Shown here: positions 9,329-17,595 of the stretch, piece after piece
Position numbering within the stretch: the first letter of the stretch is position 1
Layout of the letters: each line of letters opens with the position of its first letter
NCBI RefSeq assembly: GCF_004138295.1
Contig: NZ_SCFM01000002.1
Span: forward strand, 124,001-188,000
DNA from: Ectobacillus funiculus
GTDB taxonomy: Bacteria; Bacillota; Bacilli; Bacillales; Bacillaceae_G
Direction: 5' to 3'
Length of the DNA: 64,000 bases
Position numbers and translations under genes: made by a program
The notes under the pieces: model-generated
Told to the model about the DNA's origin: nothing
What the model saw: only the letters and a program-made list of their open reading frames with translations
Database searches by the model: none

Positions 9329-9808
9329 ATGAAACAGCGTGGAAGGTTGAGGTTTTTTGGACATCCGGTACACCCTGTCGTTACGCATTTTCCAATGGCC
9401 CTATTGCCAGTGTCGTTACTTGGTGATCTGCTTGGGGTCTGGACAGATGCTTCGTTCTGGTGGAGTTTTTCGTTTTATAATCTTGCAATAGGTCTTGTTA
9501 TGTCCATACCTGCGCTAATTACTGGCATGATTGACTTTCTGGCCATTCCTCAAGAGGGGACTGCCGACCGAGTCGCAATGCGCCATATGACCGTTATTAT
9601 TACTGCAATAACAATGTTTATGGGGAGCTTTTTTATCCGATTTGGTGTTGAAATTCTATCTGGTTGGCGGTTAATAAGTTCCGTTTCCCTCTCATTGTTA
9701 GGGCTTATTTTTCTTCTAATCGGAGGGTGGTTTGGCGGACAACTCGTTTACCGACACGCTATCGGCAGTGAGTCAATATTTGATAAGTCAGAATCGGAGA
9801 AATTCTAA
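9329..9808 (+). CDS. DUF2231 domain membrane protein
   Basis: The start ATG at 9329 follows a GGGGTGG site. The 159-residue product opens with FFGHPVHPVVTHFPMALLP, the histidine-rich signature of DUF2231 (PF09990), and has four membrane helices. The family consists of small membrane proteins often found beside redox or heme genes, with His residues that could bind heme or metal; the function is not established. It is the second gene after the four-helix protein and is followed by a strong terminator. Confidence 0.85.
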   Translation: MKQRGRLRFFGHPVHPVVTHFPMALLPVSLLGDLLGVWTDASFWWSFSFYNLAIGLVMSIPALITGMIDFLAIPQEGTADRVAMRHMTVIITAITMFMGSFFIRFGVEILSGWRLISSVSLSLLGLIFLLIGGWFGGQLVYRHAIGSESIFDKSESEKF

Positions 9809-9907
9809 TGTGAACTGGTTTTATTAAGAAAACGAGGGGTATTCAATGGAAAATCCCTCCCTTTCAATTACTTTTTTGGATCTCCGCCATTCAAACAGAA
9901 TACAAGT

Positions 9908-9940
9908 AAGAAAGAAGCAGCTCAAGGCTGCTTCTTTCTT
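9908..9940 (+). terminator. Strong intrinsic terminator
   Basis: AAGAAAGAAGCAGC and GCTGCTTCTTTCTT form a perfect 14-bp stem around a 5-nt loop, with T-rich sequence on both strands. It ends the 8976-9808 operon. The 175 bp that follow, up to the NAD promoter, show nothing. Confidence 0.9.
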
Positions 9941-10116
9941 ATTGTAATGGCTTCGTAAAAGAATATGGGTGATTTTATTCTTGAACGGGGCAGGCTAGTA
10001 CATATTTTTATTACGAATTTTAATGTGATTTTGGTTACTTGTACCTTTAAACGGAACCCGTTATGTTAAATGCATCAATCTTTTATTAATGAATTTATAT
10101 TTTTTTCACAAAAAAC

Positions 10117-10172
10117 TTGATTATTTAAAAATAATCCGTTATATTAATTGTAAATAGTACAATTAATAATTT
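10117..10172 (+). promoter_or_regulatory. Promoter P1 of the NAD cluster with operator
   Basis: The -35 is TTGATT (10117-10122), the spacer 17 bp, and the -10 TATATT (10140-10145). Three bases later begins TGTAAATAGTACAATTAA (10149 on), which contains the inverted repeat TTGTA, 5 nt, TACAA. The motif would cover the transcription start, a repressor-like position. Confidence 0.6.
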
Positions 10173-10230
10173 AAAAAAGAATTTTTTAAAAAAGCAAGAA
10201 TATTATGTTATAGAAAAAGAGAAGAAACGA

Positions 10231-10287
10231 TTGTGTTCCCTTAAATTTTTAGTTATGATAACTGTAAAAGGTACAATTAACAATTAA
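10231..10287 (+). promoter_or_regulatory. Promoter P2 of the NAD cluster with operator
   Basis: The -35 is TTGTGT (10231-10236), the spacer 17 bp, and the -10 TATGAT (10254-10259). Again exactly three bases lie before TGTAAAAGGTACAATTAA (10263 on). The identical geometry at P1 and P2 supports both promoter calls and the operator. Confidence 0.6.
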
Positions 10288-10370
10288 CAAGAGGGATAAA
10301 GCAAAAGTTTTGAAAATATTTATTACAGACATAATAATGACAATATTAGATATAGAAGGGAATGTAGTAA

Positions 10371-11153
10371 ATGGGAAAGTATCAAACAGAAGAAGAAGTA
10401 TTAAAAAATTACGATTCAGATTCAAGAAAGTATGTAACTCCAAAAGGGTATACAGCTGATATAGCGGTTTTTACCATTGTTCCAGATGAGGACCATGATG
10501 AAAAAGTTCTTAAAATTATGCTAATTCAACGTGCATTATTAGATGCAGAAGGTGAACCTAACATTGAGGCAGGAAAATGGGCTCTGCCTGGGGGATTCGT
10601 TCAACCAAATGAATCAGCTTTTATGACTGCCAAAAGAGAATTGGAAGAAGAGACAGGCGTAAACGGTATTCATTTACAGCAATTTGGAACTTATGATGAA
10701 CCAGGAAGGGATAAAAGAGGTTGGATCATTTCTAATGCTCATTACGCTATTGTTCCTGAATTTCATTTGGAGAATCGAAAAGCAGCTGATGATGCAGCAG
10801 AAGTAGAGTTGTTTACCATGGAAGAGGCTTTTGCCTTAGAACTAGCATTTGACCACCGAAAGATTATTCAGGATGCTTTAGCTGTTATAAAACGAGATAT
10901 GATGCAAACGAATGTGGCAAAGGAATTTTTACCGGAAGAATTTTCGGTGTCAGAACTACAAAAGGTCTTGTTAGCCGTTTATTATCATAAAAGCATTGCT
11001 TCGGAAAACTTCTTTAAAAAGATAAAGAATCTTCCGTTCATTAAAAAAGTAGAGAATAAAGATAAGAAAACACAAAGAAATTCTAAAAGACCGGCTAATC
11101 TGTACCGATTCGTAGATGATGAAGAGTCAGAACTAGCTTCATTATACTTTTAA
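10371..11153 (+). CDS. NrtR-like transcriptional regulator (Nudix domain plus winged helix)
   Basis: The ATG at 10371 follows an AAGGGAA site. Of 260 residues, about 25-170 form a Nudix domain with a complete box (GGFVQPNE, then REL, then EEETG, about residues 73-95). The C-terminal 90 residues include FSVSELQKVLLAVYY and end RPANLYRF, as in the winged helix of NrtR regulators. NrtR proteins sense ADP-ribose or related NAD metabolites through the Nudix domain and repress NAD genes. This one heads the NAD salvage cluster and has two operator-like sites in front. The intact Nudix box means enzymatic activity on ADP-ribose-like compounds is also possible. Confidence 0.8.
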   Translation: MGKYQTEEEVLKNYDSDSRKYVTPKGYTADIAVFTIVPDEDHDEKVLKIMLIQRALLDAEGEPNIEAGKWALPGGFVQPNESAFMTAKRELEEETGVNGIHLQQFGTYDEPGRDKRGWIISNAHYAIVPEFHLENRKAADDAAEVELFTMEEAFALELAFDHRKIIQDALAVIKRDMMQTNVAKEFLPEEFSVSELQKVLLAVYYHKSIASENFFKKIKNLPFIKKVENKDKKTQRNSKRPANLYRFVDDEESELASLYF

Positions 11154-11173
11154 ACGTTTTAAATAAAATGTAA

Positions 11174-11206
11174 AGGTATCTAGGGATAAAAGATACCTCA
11201 ACTTTT
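11174..11206 (+). terminator. Terminator or attenuator between the regulator gene and pncA
   Basis: AGGTATCT (11174-11181) pairs with AGATACCT (11191-11198), followed by CAACTTTTT. It would separate the regulator transcript from the salvage genes. Confidence 0.65.
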
Positions 11207-11218
11207 TAAAATAAATAA

Positions 11219-11244
11219 ATGTAAAAAGTACAATTAACAATTAA
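11219..11244 (+). promoter_or_regulatory. Third copy of the NAD operator, upstream of pncA
   Basis: TGTAAAAAGTACAATTAA followed by CAATTAA matches the motifs at P1 and P2. A TATAAT at 11251-11256 just downstream may be a -10 element, but its -35 is weak. Confidence 0.55.
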
Positions 11245-11271
11245 ACTTTATATAATAGGAGAGTGTTGAAG

Positions 11272-12180
11272 ATGAAAACAAAGTTTGAAGAAATTGTTGA
11301 TTTGCATGCAATCGGTGGTGTTAATACGAGAAAACTGAATGATTTATTAATTCTTGCTCATTCAGAGAATTTGATTCCTTCTATTGAAGATGTCGAAAAA
11401 GTGATGTTCATTGGTATCGACTTTCAAAATGATTTTATGGAACAAGGAGAATTAGCTGTTCCTAATTCCCATAAAGACATCAAGAACGTAGCAAAGTTCA
11501 TTCACAACAACTTAGAGAAAATTACCACCATAGTTGTTTCTTTAGATACTCATCAACTACAGCAAATCTTTCATCCAAGTTGGTGGATTGATAAAAACGG
11601 AGAGCATCCAAAACCGTTCACCATCATAACAAAAGAAGATGTTGAGTCAGGAAAGTGGGTAGCAGTAGATAAACAAGAAGAAAGTTTACATTATATTCGT
11701 AATTTGGAGAAGTTAGGTAAAAAGCAATTATGTATTTGGACCTATCATTGTATTGAGGGTACAGATGGAGCGGCTTTGGAAGGGCAATTTTCAAATATCA
11801 TTCATTTCCATTCTATCGCTCGAAAGTCTGCTATTAAAAAGATGGTAAAGGGTCAAGATCCATTAAGTGAAATGTATGGGATTATTAAGCCGGAATATTC
11901 TCAACATGAATACTGCAACGATGAATTTTTAGAATCATTAAAGTTGTACGACAAAATTATTGTTGCAGGAGAGGCTAAGTCCCACTGCGTATTAGAATCT
12001 GTTAGACAGATAGTAGAATATTACGCAAATAATCGAGATATACTGGCAAGAATTTATCTATTAGATGATTGTATGAGCCCAATACCTGGTTATGAAGAAA
12101 TGACAGAAAAAGCATTCAAAGAATTAAAAGATATATACGGTGTAAATATAGTAAATTCTACGGATTTATCTTTGATTTGA
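11272..12180 (+). CDS. pncA: Nicotinamidase (isochorismatase-like cysteine hydrolase)
   Basis: I chose the ATG at 11272 for its spacing from GGAG at 11258; the frame opens at 11263. The product is 302 residues, longer than the usual 200 because of an N-terminal extension of about 45 residues. Catalytic features are Asp in FIGIDFQNDF (about 50), the HCIEGTDGA loop, a likely catalytic Lys near KGQDPLSEMYG, and the nucleophile Cys in KSHCVLES (about 239). It converts nicotinamide to nicotinate, the first step of Preiss-Handler salvage. The next genes encode the following three steps. Confidence 0.85.
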   Translation: MKTKFEEIVDLHAIGGVNTRKLNDLLILAHSENLIPSIEDVEKVMFIGIDFQNDFMEQGELAVPNSHKDIKNVAKFIHNNLEKITTIVVSLDTHQLQQIFHPSWWIDKNGEHPKPFTIITKEDVESGKWVAVDKQEESLHYIRNLEKLGKKQLCIWTYHCIEGTDGAALEGQFSNIIHFHSIARKSAIKKMVKGQDPLSEMYGIIKPEYSQHEYCNDEFLESLKLYDKIIVAGEAKSHCVLESVRQIVEYYANNRDILARIYLLDDCMSPIPGYEEMTEKAFKELKDIYGVNIVNSTDLSLI

Positions 12181-12296
12181 TTAGATAAAAGTCATTAAAA
12201 CTAACATTCTATACCGGCCATGATGTTTACAGTATTAGGTTTGCATGAACACCAACTGGTATTGATATTGTATTTTAAACATTGGAGGAAATGAAA

Positions 12297-13763
12297 ATGA
12301 ATCAAAAATATATGGATGATAGCTTTGCACTACACACGGATTTATATCAAATTAACATGGCTGAAACATATTGGGAAGATAACATGCACAATAGACGTGC
12401 AGTGTTTGAATTATACTTCCGCAAACTTCCGTTTGGGAATGGGTTCGCGGTTTTTGCAGGATTAGAAAAAATTATTGAGTTTATTAAGGGGTATAGATTT
12501 ACAGAAAGTGATATCGAATATTTGAGAAATGAATTAGGATACTCTGATGACTTTTTAGAGTATCTGAAAACAATACGCTTCACTGGGAAAATCAGAGCAA
12601 TGAAAGAAGGAGAATTAGTTTTTGGAAATGAAGCAATCCTTCAAGTAGATGCGCCTTTGGCAGAAGGACAATTGGTAGAAACGGCGTTTCTTAATATTGT
12701 CAATTATCAAACATTAATTGCAACAAAAGCCGCGAGAATTAAGAGGGCAGCAGGAGAGCAAACCGTTATGGAATTCGGAACAAGACGTGCGCACGAGTTT
12801 GATGCAGCAATGTGGGGTACAAGAGCTGCATATATTGCAGGCTTTGATGCTACAAGTAATGTTAGGGCGGGTAAAAATTTCGGTATTCCGGTTGCTGGAA
12901 CACATGCCCATTCACTGGTTCAAGCATATAGAGATGAGTACAAAGCATTTCACAAATATGCTCGTAGACATAAAGATTGCACGTTTCTAGTAGATACCTA
13001 TGATACATTAAAATCTGGTGTTCCAACAGCAATTAAAGTGGCGAAAGAATTAGGAAAGGATATCAATTTTAAAGGAATTCGATTAGATAGCGGAGACTTA
13101 GCTTATTTATCTAAAGAAGCACGAAAAATGCTAGATAAAGCAGGATTTAAAGAAACGAAGATTGTGGCTTCTAATGATTTGGATGAATACACAATTAGTC
13201 ATTTGAAAGCGCAAGGAGCAAAAATTGATGTGTGGGGCGTAGGAACAAAGGTAATCACGGCATTTGACCAACCTGCTCTTGGCGCTGTGTTTAAGCTTGT
13301 AAAAATTGAAGATGATAGTGGAGAGCTTATCGACACTGTGAAGATTTCTGCAAACCCCGAAAAAGTGTCTACTCCAGGTTTAAAGAAAATTTATCGCATT
13401 ATCAATCTTACAAATCAACGTTCTGAAGGGGATTATATCACATTAGAGGATGAAAACCCTCAAGAAGAAGAAAAGCTGAAAATGTTTCATCCCGTTCATA
13501 CGTTTATTTCAAAGTTTGTTACTAACTTCGAGGCAAGAGAGTTGCACCACGATATTTTTGTGGACGGTGAACTTGTGTATGAGTTACCGACAATTCAGGA
13601 AATGCAACAATACGTAAAAGATAATTTAAAACTTTTGTGGGATGAATATAAGCGTGATATGAATCCGGAAGAATATCCGGTTGATTTAAGCCAAAAATGC
13701 TGGGATAACAAAATGAAGCAACTCCAGGAAGTTAAAGAAAAGTTGGCAGCAAAGTTAGGTTGA
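12297..13763 (+). CDS. pncB: Nicotinate phosphoribosyltransferase
   Basis: The start at 12297 has GGAGG 8 nt upstream; earlier in-frame starts at 12282 and 12291 overlap that site. The 488-residue product begins FALHTDLYQINMAETYW, typical of the family. It contains EFGTRRAHEFDAAMWGTR, GTHAHSLVQAY with the His region of the active site, and FKGIRLDSGDLAYLS. It joins nicotinate to PRPP to give nicotinate mononucleotide. It lies 116 bp after pncA with no terminator seen, so it is probably co-transcribed. Confidence 0.93.
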   Translation: MNQKYMDDSFALHTDLYQINMAETYWEDNMHNRRAVFELYFRKLPFGNGFAVFAGLEKIIEFIKGYRFTESDIEYLRNELGYSDDFLEYLKTIRFTGKIRAMKEGELVFGNEAILQVDAPLAEGQLVETAFLNIVNYQTLIATKAARIKRAAGEQTVMEFGTRRAHEFDAAMWGTRAAYIAGFDATSNVRAGKNFGIPVAGTHAHSLVQAYRDEYKAFHKYARRHKDCTFLVDTYDTLKSGVPTAIKVAKELGKDINFKGIRLDSGDLAYLSKEARKMLDKAGFKETKIVASNDLDEYTISHLKAQGAKIDVWGVGTKVITAFDQPALGAVFKLVKIEDDSGELIDTVKISANPEKVSTPGLKKIYRIINLTNQRSEGDYITLEDENPQEEEKLKMFHPVHTFISKFVTNFEARELHHDIFVDGELVYELPTIQEMQQYVKDNLKLLWDEYKRDMNPEEYPVDLSQKCWDNKMKQLQEVKEKLAAKLG

Positions 13764-13814
13764 TAAAAATACAGAAAAGATATGGTTAATTTTATAGAAA
13801 TGAGGTGCATTTTG

Positions 13815-14522
13815 ATGACAATTTCTCAAGAAAAAATGGTGGATTATTATCGTTCATTAAATCCAAATAAGAATATTGAAGATTTGTTTAAGGAGGATGT
13901 GAGAATTGGGTTCTATGGTTCTTCCTTTGACCCAATTACTCATGCTCATCTGTGGGTGGCTGCTACGGTAGCACATCGAAAGAAGTTAGATTTTGTTATC
14001 TTACTGCCTTCAATTGGAGAGGCTCGGAGAGATAAAGTTCTTCAAACGCAAGATAAGCATCGAGAAGAAATGGTTAAATTAGCGATTGTTAATAAGAAGA
14101 AACTAATTTTAGATACCTATGAAATGAATGTCCGTCCTGAAAGACAATATACCTACTACACAATGGAACATTTTAAAAAGGTGTTTCCTAAAGCTGAGTT
14201 GTTTTTTATTATGGGTGCAGACCTTTTAGTAGACATTAAAGATGGAAAATGGACGATGGATGAAGAATTGATAAAACATAATCAATTCATCGTAATGGGA
14301 AGAAAAGGTATTAACATGACGGAAACAATAGCAGAGTCTCCTCTGCTAAGGAACTATGATGATGGTCGATTTCATTTAATGGATAAAGGGATAGTCATGG
14401 AAATAAGCTCTACTTACATTCGCGAGGAGATTGCTTCTGGAGGAGAAGCTGATTCTTTGTTACCAGATGCTTGTTATGAATACATCAAAGAACATGGATT
14501 ATATAAAGAAATAAAACGTTAG
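13815..14522 (+). CDS. nadD: Nicotinate-nucleotide adenylyltransferase
   Basis: The start at 13815 has TGAGGTG 7 nt upstream; the frame is open from 13782. In the 235-residue product a short N-terminal extension precedes the nucleotidyltransferase core, which starts RIGFYGSSFDPITHAH, the GxFDPxHxxH-type ATP site. The second signature ISSTYIRE lies near the C-terminus (about 197). It transfers AMP to nicotinate mononucleotide, giving deamido-NAD. The sequence looks like a salvage-cluster paralogue; a housekeeping nadD beside other replication or ribosome genes would be expected elsewhere. Confidence 0.85.
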   Translation: MTISQEKMVDYYRSLNPNKNIEDLFKEDVRIGFYGSSFDPITHAHLWVAATVAHRKKLDFVILLPSIGEARRDKVLQTQDKHREEMVKLAIVNKKKLILDTYEMNVRPERQYTYYTMEHFKKVFPKAELFFIMGADLLVDIKDGKWTMDEELIKHNQFIVMGRKGINMTETIAESPLLRNYDDGRFHLMDKGIVMEISSTYIREEIASGGEADSLLPDACYEYIKEHGLYKEIKR

Positions 14523-14600
14523 GGGTTATTTGAAAGCAACTACGTAAGCAAATGAATTAAACTATAAACTATTTTAATTACAATATGGAGGTAATTTATT

Positions 14601-15428
14601 ATGAAAACATTACAACAGCAAATTATTGAGGAACTAAAAGTACAACCGGTTATTGATGTGAAAAAAGAAATTCATAGAAGTGTGGAGGCTTTAAAAAATT
14701 ATTTAAGAAAGCATCCGGCTATTAAGGTTCTTGTGTTAGGGATTTCTGGTGGACAGGATTCTACTTTAACAGCTAAAATTGCTCAGATGGCTGTAAATGA
14801 GCTTAACGAGGAGCTAGGCGAAAAGGTATATTCTTTTATCGCTGTACGACTTCCTTATGGAGTTCAGAAGGATGAAAGTGACTGCCAAGATGCAATTCAG
14901 TTTATTCAGCCTGACGAAGTAATTACTGTGAATATCAAACCCGCTGTGGATGCTAGTGTAAATTCTTTAAAAGAAGCTGGTATTGAGTTAACGAATTTCT
15001 TAAAAGGAAATGAGAAAGCAAGGGAACGAATGAAGGTGCAGTACAGCATTGCAGGTGCAAAAAACGGATTAGTATTAGGAACGGACCATTCTGCGGAAGC
15101 TTTAGTGGGATTCTTTACGAAGCACGGTGATGGAGCAGCGGACGTAGTTCCAATCTTCAGACTCAATAAGAGACAAGGAAAAATGCTGCTAAAGGAGTTG
15201 GGTTGCCCAGAACATTTATACTTGAAAACTCCAACAGCGGATTTAGAAGATGATAAGCCGCAATTACCGGACGAAGTAGCATTACAAGTCACATATGACG
15301 AAATTGATGATTACTTGGAGGGAAAAGAAGTAAAGGAGAAAAGTAAGCAGAGAATCGAAAAATTATTCTTAAATACGGAACATAAGAGAAAAGGACCAGT
15401 TACTGTTTTTGATGTACTGGGAGAATAA
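14601..15428 (+). CDS. nadE: Ammonia-dependent NAD synthetase
   Basis: The ATG at 14601 follows TGGAGGTAATTT. The 275 residues match the short NadE form without a glutaminase domain. The ATP-binding P-loop is [14 protein letters not shown] (about 48-61); [16 protein letters not shown] and the C-terminal [20 protein letters not shown] are family features. It amidates deamido-NAD to NAD using ammonia. It is the last gene of the NAD salvage cluster and is followed by a terminator. Confidence 0.95.
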   Translation: MKTLQQQIIEELKVQPVIDVKKEIHRSVEALKNYLRKHPAIKVLVLGISGGQDSTLTAKIAQMAVNELNEELGEKVYSFIAVRLPYGVQKDESDCQDAIQFIQPDEVITVNIKPAVDASVNSLKEAGIELTNFLKGNEKARERMKVQYSIAGAKNGLVLGTDHSAEALVGFFTKHGDGAADVVPIFRLNKRQGKMLLKELGCPEHLYLKTPTADLEDDKPQLPDEVALQVTYDEIDDYLEGKEVKEKSKQRIEKLFLNTEHKRKGPVTVFDVLGE

Positions 15429-15432
15429 ACTT

Positions 15433-15470
15433 GACAGAGGGAGATATAGTCTTCCTCTGTCTTCTTTCTA
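15433..15470 (+). terminator. Terminator of the NAD salvage operon
   Basis: GACAGAGG (15433-15440) pairs with CCTCTGTC (15454-15461), followed by TTCTTTCT. It starts 5 bp after the nadE stop. Confidence 0.75.
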
Positions 15471-15479
15471 CAATAAAAA

Positions 15480-15517
15480 TAGCACACGTTTTTTCACAAA
15501 TGAAAAAACGTGTGCTA
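15480..15517 (-). terminator. Perfect hairpin, best read as a minus-strand terminator
   Basis: A 17-bp perfect stem (AGCACACGTTTTTTCA and its complement) encloses a CAAA loop. On the minus strand it is followed by ATTTTTATTG. It lies 12 bp beyond the stop codon of the minus-strand fragment at 15529, so it probably once ended that gene. Confidence 0.6.
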
Positions 15518-15528
15518 TGCGCTTAAAT

Positions 15529-15672
15529 TTATTTTTTAGCACTTTGATTACCTTTGGTATTAATGAGTGTTAAATAATTCTCTTTCTTAAGTAACCGGAG
15601 ATAAGGTCGATCAAGGTAACCCCCGTAAAAATAATAGTTTGGTTGTGCAAGAGAAAGTATAACAAAAAATAG
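15529..15672 (-). pseudogene. C-terminal fragment of an unidentified minus-strand gene
   Basis: A 47-codon open frame without a start codon reads AQPNYYFYGGYLDRPYLRLL and ends GNQSAKK. Its stop lies just before a perfect terminator hairpin in the same orientation. I infer the 3' end of a deleted gene; no family is recognised. Confidence 0.25.
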
Positions 15673-15721
15673 TCACCTTTTTGTGAAGGTATTGTAAATG
15701 TTTTTCTAAATTTGTAATTTA

Positions 15722-15751
15722 TTGTTATTTTTCAGGCGTAAAAGATATAAT
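15722..15751 (+). promoter_or_regulatory. Sigma-A type promoter of the cytosolic nucleotidase gene
   Basis: TTGTTA (15722-15727), an 18-bp spacer, and TATAAT (15746-15751), 35 bp before the start codon. Confidence 0.5.
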
Positions 15752-15786
15752 AAACACTGATCCTTAGAGGAAAAGGTGGTTGAAAA

Positions 15787-17373
15787 ATGAACAAGCTAAC
15801 TGACCAGTGTGAATTGGTCATTCTAGAAACTAGTGATATTCATGGGAATGTTTACCCAATCAATTATGGGACTAGTAAGGAAATGAACTTGGGTATAGCA
15901 AAAATTGCAACCCTCATAGACCACGAGAAAAATAATGCCGATTATACACTGCTTATCGATAATGGGGACGTGATGCAAGGGACTCCATTAACTTATCATT
16001 TTGCAAAATTGCTTCCTAAGAAAAAAAATCCAATGATCAGTATTTTAAATCTCTTACAATATGATGCGGCGGTCATTGGAAACCATGAATTTAATTATGG
16101 AATGAGTTTGCTAAGAAAATCGATAAACGAATCTAGTTTCCCATGGCTTTCTGCAAATATTATCGAAGAGGAAAAACATCAGCCTGCTTTCGGTCACATA
16201 TATTTCATAAAGGAATTTTCCAATGGGCTTCGAATTGCTGTATTGGGTGTAACGACACACTACATCCTAAACTGGGAGAATCCAAGTCATATCAAAGGAT
16301 TAAAGTTTGAGGATGCTTTCGAAACTACGAAAAAATGGATTAAGTACATCCAAGAAAATGAAAACTTTGATTTATTAGTGGTTTCCTATCATGGGGGTTT
16401 TGAAAGAGATCTTTCTTCAGGGGAGCCTACAGAATCATTAACTGGGGAAAATCAAGGCTATCGAATCTGTCATGAAATTGAAGGGATTGATGTATTGTTA
16501 ACCGGGCATCAGCACCGGGAGATTTCTTCCAGCCTGAATGGAGTCACAGTCATTCAGCCTAGTTTTAATGGCCATGCTTTGGGAAAAGTTAAAGTTCAAT
16601 TTGAACATCAAAATGGAAAGTGGCAAGTGGTAAGTAAAACGCCTGAGTTATTGAAAGTAGAAAATAAAACAACAGCCAAAAGAGAAGTCCTCCAATTAGC
16701 TGAAGAGTTTGAGAAACTAACGCAGGAATGGCTAGATCAGCCAATCGGTGAAATTACGGGAGATATGTCAATTGCAAATGTCTTTAGTGTTAGACTCGCT
16801 GACCATCCGCTAATTGAATTCATCAATAAAGTTCAAATGGATGCAACTGGAGTGGACATATCAAACACCGCTCTATTTCACAATGAATCTCCAGGTTTTG
16901 CTAAACACATAACGATGCGAGATATTGTGTCAAATTATATTTATCCTAATACATTGAAAGTCATCCGAATTTCTGGTCAGGATATCAAAGATGCATTGGA
17001 AAAATGTGCTACCTATTTTATTTTAGATGAAAATAAACAAATTAAGGTAAATCCTACATTTGTTGAGCCGAAACCTCAACATTATAACTATGACATGTGG
17101 GAAGGAATTGAATACGAATTAAACATTTCGAAACCGGTTGGGTCCCGAGTGGAAAAACTGACTCGCAATGGCAAGCCGCTCAGTCTTCTTGAACAGTATG
17201 ATGTGGTGATGAATAATTACAGGGCCGGTGGTGGAGGAGACTTTGAAATGTTCAAAGACAAACCGGTCATAACAGAAATTCAGACAGATATGACAGAGCT
17301 TCTAGCTAATTATTTTATAAAAAGAAAAACTGTGGAGGCAAGCTGTAATCATAATTGGAAAGTTATCTGGTAA
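15787..17373 (+). CDS. Metallophosphatase / 5'-nucleotidase without signal peptide
   Basis: The ATG at 15787 follows AAAGGTGG. The 528-residue product has an N-terminal calcineurin-like metallophosphoesterase domain: ETSDIHGNVYP (metal ligands D, H), LIDNGDVMQGTP, IGNHEFNYG and LLTGHQHRE. A C-terminal 5'-nucleotidase domain follows, ending in NNYRAGGGGDFEMF. Relatives hydrolyse nucleoside monophosphates or 2',3'-cyclic nucleotides. Unlike its relative at 39115, it has no signal peptide, so it should act in the cytoplasm. It has its own promoter and terminator and is not in the NAD operon, although it lies right behind it. Confidence 0.9.
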   Translation: MNKLTDQCELVILETSDIHGNVYPINYGTSKEMNLGIAKIATLIDHEKNNADYTLLIDNGDVMQGTPLTYHFAKLLPKKKNPMISILNLLQYDAAVIGNHEFNYGMSLLRKSINESSFPWLSANIIEEEKHQPAFGHIYFIKEFSNGLRIAVLGVTTHYILNWENPSHIKGLKFEDAFETTKKWIKYIQENENFDLLVVSYHGGFERDLSSGEPTESLTGENQGYRICHEIEGIDVLLTGHQHREISSSLNGVTVIQPSFNGHALGKVKVQFEHQNGKWQVVSKTPELLKVENKTTAKREVLQLAEEFEKLTQEWLDQPIGEITGDMSIANVFSVRLADHPLIEFINKVQMDATGVDISNTALFHNESPGFAKHITMRDIVSNYIYPNTLKVIRISGQDIKDALEKCATYFILDENKQIKVNPTFVEPKPQHYNYDMWEGIEYELNISKPVGSRVEKLTRNGKPLSLLEQYDVVMNNYRAGGGGDFEMFKDKPVITEIQTDMTELLANYFIKRKTVEASCNHNWKVIW

Positions 17374-17380
17374 ATCATAA

Positions 17381-17418
17381 GTGAGGGAAACGATGTAAAA
17401 CGTTTCCCTCACTTTTTT
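17381..17418 (+). terminator. Intrinsic terminator of the nucleotidase gene
   Basis: GTGAGGGAAACG (17381-17392) pairs perfectly with CGTTTCCCTCAC (17401-17412) around an 8-nt loop, followed by six Ts. Confidence 0.95.
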
Positions 17419-17595
17419 ATATATTTTTAATAAATTTGTGTAAAAATTTGTAAAAATATATAAAATACCTATGGGAGGATTGTTGTTTATTGGTACCTTA
17501 AAAAAGCAGGGCTTACCAAGATTAAAAATAAGGAGGAACAGGATTTGAAATCTAGTGAATTACCATTTTAAAAAAAGTATTAGGAGGTTCTTCAA

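Noticed and set aside
10371-15428. NAD cluster considered as part of a prophage
   Set aside because: No phage structural, lysis, integrase or replication gene is seen in the window; only the gene content recalls phage NAD pathways.
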